Source: Paramagnetospirillum caucaseum
GTDB lineage: Bacteria > Pseudomonadota > Alphaproteobacteria > Rhodospirillales > Magnetospirillaceae
Direction: 5' to 3'
DNA: 36,082 nucleotides
NCBI RefSeq assembly: GCF_000342045.1
Contig: NZ_AONQ01000045.1
Span: 1 to 36,082, forward strand
The translations under genes were made by a program, and so were the position numbers. Below are positions 33,649 through 36,082 of this stretch, in pieces. Under the pieces are notes generated by a model. That model saw only the letters and a program-made list of their open reading frames with translations, was not told the origin of the DNA and did no database searches. Every line of letters begins with the position of its first letter. Positions within the stretch are counted from its first letter, which is position 1.

Positions 33649-34734
33649 TCACGGAACATGGTGGCGGCCGCCGGTCTGGGCGGCGGGCACGCCGGTGGTC
33701 TCGGGATAGGTCAGCACCTTGCCGGCCAGGGAGCGCACCGCCAGGAAGGCGAAGGCCTGGGCCTCCAGGGCGTCGCCGTTCCAGCCCACCGCCTCCACCG
33801 GCTCCACCGGGGCCGGCAGGGCGCGGCCCAGGGACTTCATCATCTCGGGATTGCGCCGTCCGCCGCCGGTGACAAGCCAGCGCTTGACCGGACGGGGGAA
33901 ACTGTAGGCGGCCAGCGCCACCGAGGCGGCGGTGAAGGCGGTCAGCGTCGCCGCCCCGTCCTCGGCCGAGGCGCCCCTGACCAGTTCCCAGGCCAGGGCG
34001 TGGAACTCGTCGCGATCCAGCGACTTGGGCGGATGGCGGTCGAAATAGGAGTGATGCAGGAAGGCTTCCACCGCGTCGCGGTTAACCCGCCCGCCGGCGG
34101 CCAGTTGGCCATCCACGTCCAGCGGCCGGCCGGTATGGGCCTGGGCCCAGTCGTCGATCAGGGCGTTGCCCGGCCCGGTGTCGAAAGCCAGCAGCGAACC
34201 GTCGTCGCTGATCCAGGTGACGTTGCCGACGCCGCCCAGGTTGAGGACGGCCAGCGGCGTCTCCAGGCCGGCGCTCCCCTCAAGCCCGGCGACAAGGGCG
34301 CGGTGATAGACCGGCACCAATGGCGCCCCCTGCCCCCCGGCGGCCACGTCGGCGCTGCGGAAGTCGTTGACCACGTTGATGCCGATCTCGGCGGCCAGCA
34401 GGGCGCCGTCGCCGATCTGCCAGGTACGGCGTTCATGCGGGGCATGCAGGATGGTGTGGCCGTGAAAGCCGGTGATCCCCACCGAAGCGGGGTCGATGCG
34501 GTGCCCGGCCAGAAAGTCCCGCACCACCCGGGCATGGAACAGGGTGAGGTCGCGCTCCACCTCGGCCACCGGCCCCGTGCCGCCCAGCACGCCCATCAGG
34601 GCCAGGCGCTGGTCGGCGCCGTAGGCAATGGTGGCGGCCGGACCCAGACGGGCCACCGTCTCGCCGTCGGTGTCCACCAGGGCGACGTCCACCCCGTCGA
34701 GCGAGGTTCCGCTCATCAGCCCCAACGCCAGCAT
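33649..34734 (-). CDS. anmK: Anhydro-N-acetylmuramic acid kinase
   Basis: It phosphorylates and opens 1,6-anhydro-MurNAc from recycled cell wall, giving MurNAc-6-phosphate. The 361 residues match the family. [12 protein letters not shown] (5-16) is the ATP-binding start. FHGHTILH and [20 protein letters not shown] are typical, and [13 protein letters not shown] and [10 protein letters not shown] form the sugar site. The ATG is the first in frame. It is divergent from tyrS, with overlapping promoters. Confidence 0.95.
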   Translation of the reverse strand: MLALGLMSGTSLDGVDVALVDTDGETVARLGPAATIAYGADQRLALMGVLGGTGPVAEVERDLTLFHARVVRDFLAGHRIDPASVGITGFHGHTILHAPHERRTWQIGDGALLAAEIGINVVNDFRSADVAAGGQGAPLVPVYHRALVAGLEGSAGLETPLAVLNLGGVGNVTWISDDGSLLAFDTGPGNALIDDWAQAHTGRPLDVDGQLAAGGRVNRDAVEAFLHHSYFDRHPPKSLDRDEFHALAWELVRGASAEDGAATLTAFTAASVALAAYSFPRPVKRWLVTGGGRRNPEMMKSLGRALPAPVEPVEAVGWNGDALEAQAFAFLAVRSLAGKVLTYPETTGVPAAQTGGRHHVP

Positions 34735-34747
34735 TGCGTCCCCCCGA

Positions 34748-34795
34748 TTGTCGCGACCACCCGTTTGTGATAAACGAGCGGCCTCTTCCCAGCAA
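34748..34795. promoter_or_regulatory. Overlapping divergent promoters of tyrS and anmK
   Basis: For tyrS, TTGTCG (34748-34753) and TAAACG (34771-34776) are 17 nt apart. For anmK, on the minus strand, TTGCTG (34795-34790) and TATCAC (34772-34767) are 17 nt apart. The two -10 boxes overlap by 2 bp, so the promoters would compete for polymerase. No T-box or attenuator is seen before tyrS. Confidence 0.42.
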
Positions 34796-34811
34796 GCCGA
34801 ACGGGCGCCCT

Positions 34812-36059
34812 ATGACCAGTCTCAAGTCCGATTTCCTGCGTGTCGTCACCGAACGGGGCTACATGCATCAGTGCACCGACCTGGAGGCGCTGGACAAGCG
34901 CCTGACCGAAGGATGCCAGGCCGCCTATATCGGCTTCGACTGCACGGCCACTTCGCTGCACGTCGGCGGGCTGATGCAGATCATGCTGCTGCGCTGGTGG
35001 CAGAAGACCGGCCACAAGCCCATCGTGCTGATGGGTGGCGGCACCACCCGCATCGGCGACCCCACCGGCAAGGACGAATCGCGCAAGATGCTGACCGACG
35101 AGGTCATCGCCACCAACATGGCGGGCATCAAGACGGTGTTCACCAAGTACCTGGCGTTCGGCGACGGCACGACCGACGCCCTGATGGTCAACAACGCCGA
35201 CTGGCTGGACAAGCTGAACTACATCGACTTCCTGCGCGATTACGGCCACCACTTCACCATCAACCGCATGCTGACCTTCGATTCGGTCAAGCTGCGGCTC
35301 GAGCGCGAGCAGCCGCTGACCTTCCTCGAGTTCAACTACATGCTGCTGCAGGGCTACGACTTCGTCGAGCTGTACCGCCGCAATAAATGCATCCTGCAGA
35401 TGGGCGGCTCGGACCAGTGGGGCAACATCATCAACGGCGTCGAGCTGGGCCGCCGCGCCGATCAGGCCGAACTGTTCGGCCTGACCAGCCCGCTGCTCAC
35501 CACGTCCTCGGGCGCCAAGATGGGCAAGACCGTCAACGGCGCCGTCTGGCTGAACGACGACATGCTGAGCGCCTGGGAGTTCTGGCAGTACTGGCGCAAC
35601 ACCGAGGACGCCGATGTCGGCCGCTTCCTCAAGCTCTACACCGAACTGCCCTTGGACGAGATCGCCCGGCTGGAGAAACTGGAAGGCGCCGAGATCAACG
35701 AGGCCAAGAAGATCCTGGCCAACGAGGTCACCCGCCTGTGCCACGGCGACGAGGCCGCCGCCCAGGCCGCCGAGACGGCGCGCCAGACCTTCGAGGAGGG
35801 CGTCGCCTCCACCGACCTGCCGACCGTCGGGATTCCGGCCGCCGAGCTGGCGGCGGGAATCCCCGCCTTTGCCCTGTTCGTGCGCGCCGGCCTGGCCGCC
35901 TCCAACGGCGAGGCCCGGCGCCTGCTGAAGGGCGGCGGCGGCAAGGTCAACGATCAGGCGGTGGACGAGGCCCGGCCGGTGGGATCGGCCGACCTCAAGG
36001 ACGGCAGCGTCAAGCTGACCGCCGGCAAGAAGCGCCACATCCTGGTGAAGGCGGTCTGA
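34812..36059 (+). CDS. tyrS: Tyrosyl-tRNA synthetase
   Basis: This 415-residue class I synthetase charges tRNA-Tyr. The HIGH motif reads HVGG (50-53) after CTATSL, and KMSKS reads KMGKT (236-240). GGSDQWGNI (198-206) binds tyrosine. A C-terminal S4 RNA-binding domain begins near 350 ([19 protein letters not shown]). The ATG at 34812 gives [12 protein letters not shown], and an in-frame extension to 34734 would be unconserved. It ends 23 nt before the window edge, followed by a hairpin. Confidence 0.96.
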   Translation: MTSLKSDFLRVVTERGYMHQCTDLEALDKRLTEGCQAAYIGFDCTATSLHVGGLMQIMLLRWWQKTGHKPIVLMGGGTTRIGDPTGKDESRKMLTDEVIATNMAGIKTVFTKYLAFGDGTTDALMVNNADWLDKLNYIDFLRDYGHHFTINRMLTFDSVKLRLEREQPLTFLEFNYMLLQGYDFVELYRRNKCILQMGGSDQWGNIINGVELGRRADQAELFGLTSPLLTTSSGAKMGKTVNGAVWLNDDMLSAWEFWQYWRNTEDADVGRFLKLYTELPLDEIARLEKLEGAEINEAKKILANEVTRLCHGDEAAAQAAETARQTFEEGVASTDLPTVGIPAAELAAGIPAFALFVRAGLAASNGEARRLLKGGGGKVNDQAVDEARPVGSADLKDGSVKLTAGKKRHILVKAV

Positions 36060-36063
36060 AGAA

Positions 36064-36078
36064 CGGGCGGGACGCCCG
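36064..36078 (+). terminator. Hairpin after tyrS
   Basis: CGGGCG (36064-36069) pairs with CGCCCG (36073-36078) around GGA. The same core is found after the amidase gene. No T tract is visible before the window ends. Confidence 0.4.
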
Positions 36079-36082
36079 CGCT

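Overview
The window looks like chromosomal DNA of a high-GC alphaproteobacterium, most likely a Magnetospirillum-type member of the Rhodospirillales. The reasons are the ALA-synthase (C4) route to heme, a complete alphaproteobacterial isc operon, a bacteriohemerythrin-domain protein, and a five-gene 2-oxoacid oxidoreductase laid out like the phenylglyoxylate dehydrogenase of denitrifying aromatic degraders. The genus is an inference. No rRNA, tRNA, CRISPR array, transposase or phage gene was seen, and every recognised gene reads as intact.

Layout. 1-350 has no gene but holds two diverged hairpin repeats. 351-3525 (+) carries a small unknown gene, a class III aminotransferase and hemA. 3833-6448 (-) is an unusual fusion of a metallo-beta-lactamase domain, two cyclic-nucleotide-binding domains and hemerythrin. 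It is divergent from an FTR1-type iron permease (6689-7501, +). 7672-12389 (-) is the padEFGHI-like oxidoreductase operon. After a 54-residue membrane peptide gene on the + strand come five branched-chain-type ABC transporter genes (12856-17395, -). 17698-19380 (+) is a PAS-EAL protein and 19493-20668 (+) an amidase, convergent with a radical SAM protein (20704-21579, -). A glutathione reductase gene (-) is divergent from an MFS transporter (+). 24533-32368 (-) is one long Fe-S assembly operon, read as cysE-iscR-(second cysteine desulfurase)-iscS-iscU-iscA-hscB-hscA-fdx-iscX. The window ends with an alpha/beta hydrolase (+), a small exported protein and anmK (-), and tyrS (+).

How the genes work together. 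Iron and Fe-S metabolism dominate: iron import (FTR1), di-iron sensing (hemerythrin), heme synthesis (hemA), Fe-S assembly with its sulfur supply (cysE plus two desulfurases), and an Fe-S-rich oxidoreductase. The liv-type transporter and the pad-like operon lie on the same strand, which suggests (inference) import of an aromatic acid or amino acid followed by CoA-dependent oxidative decarboxylation of a 2-oxoacid under low oxygen.

The points most worth a second look are the MBL-cNBD-cNBD-hemerythrin fusion, the translational coupling of cysE to iscR with two adjacent desulfurases, a perfect 20-bp palindrome between iscS and iscU, several compound palindromic repeats, and the small membrane peptide gene whose terminator overlaps its stop codon.
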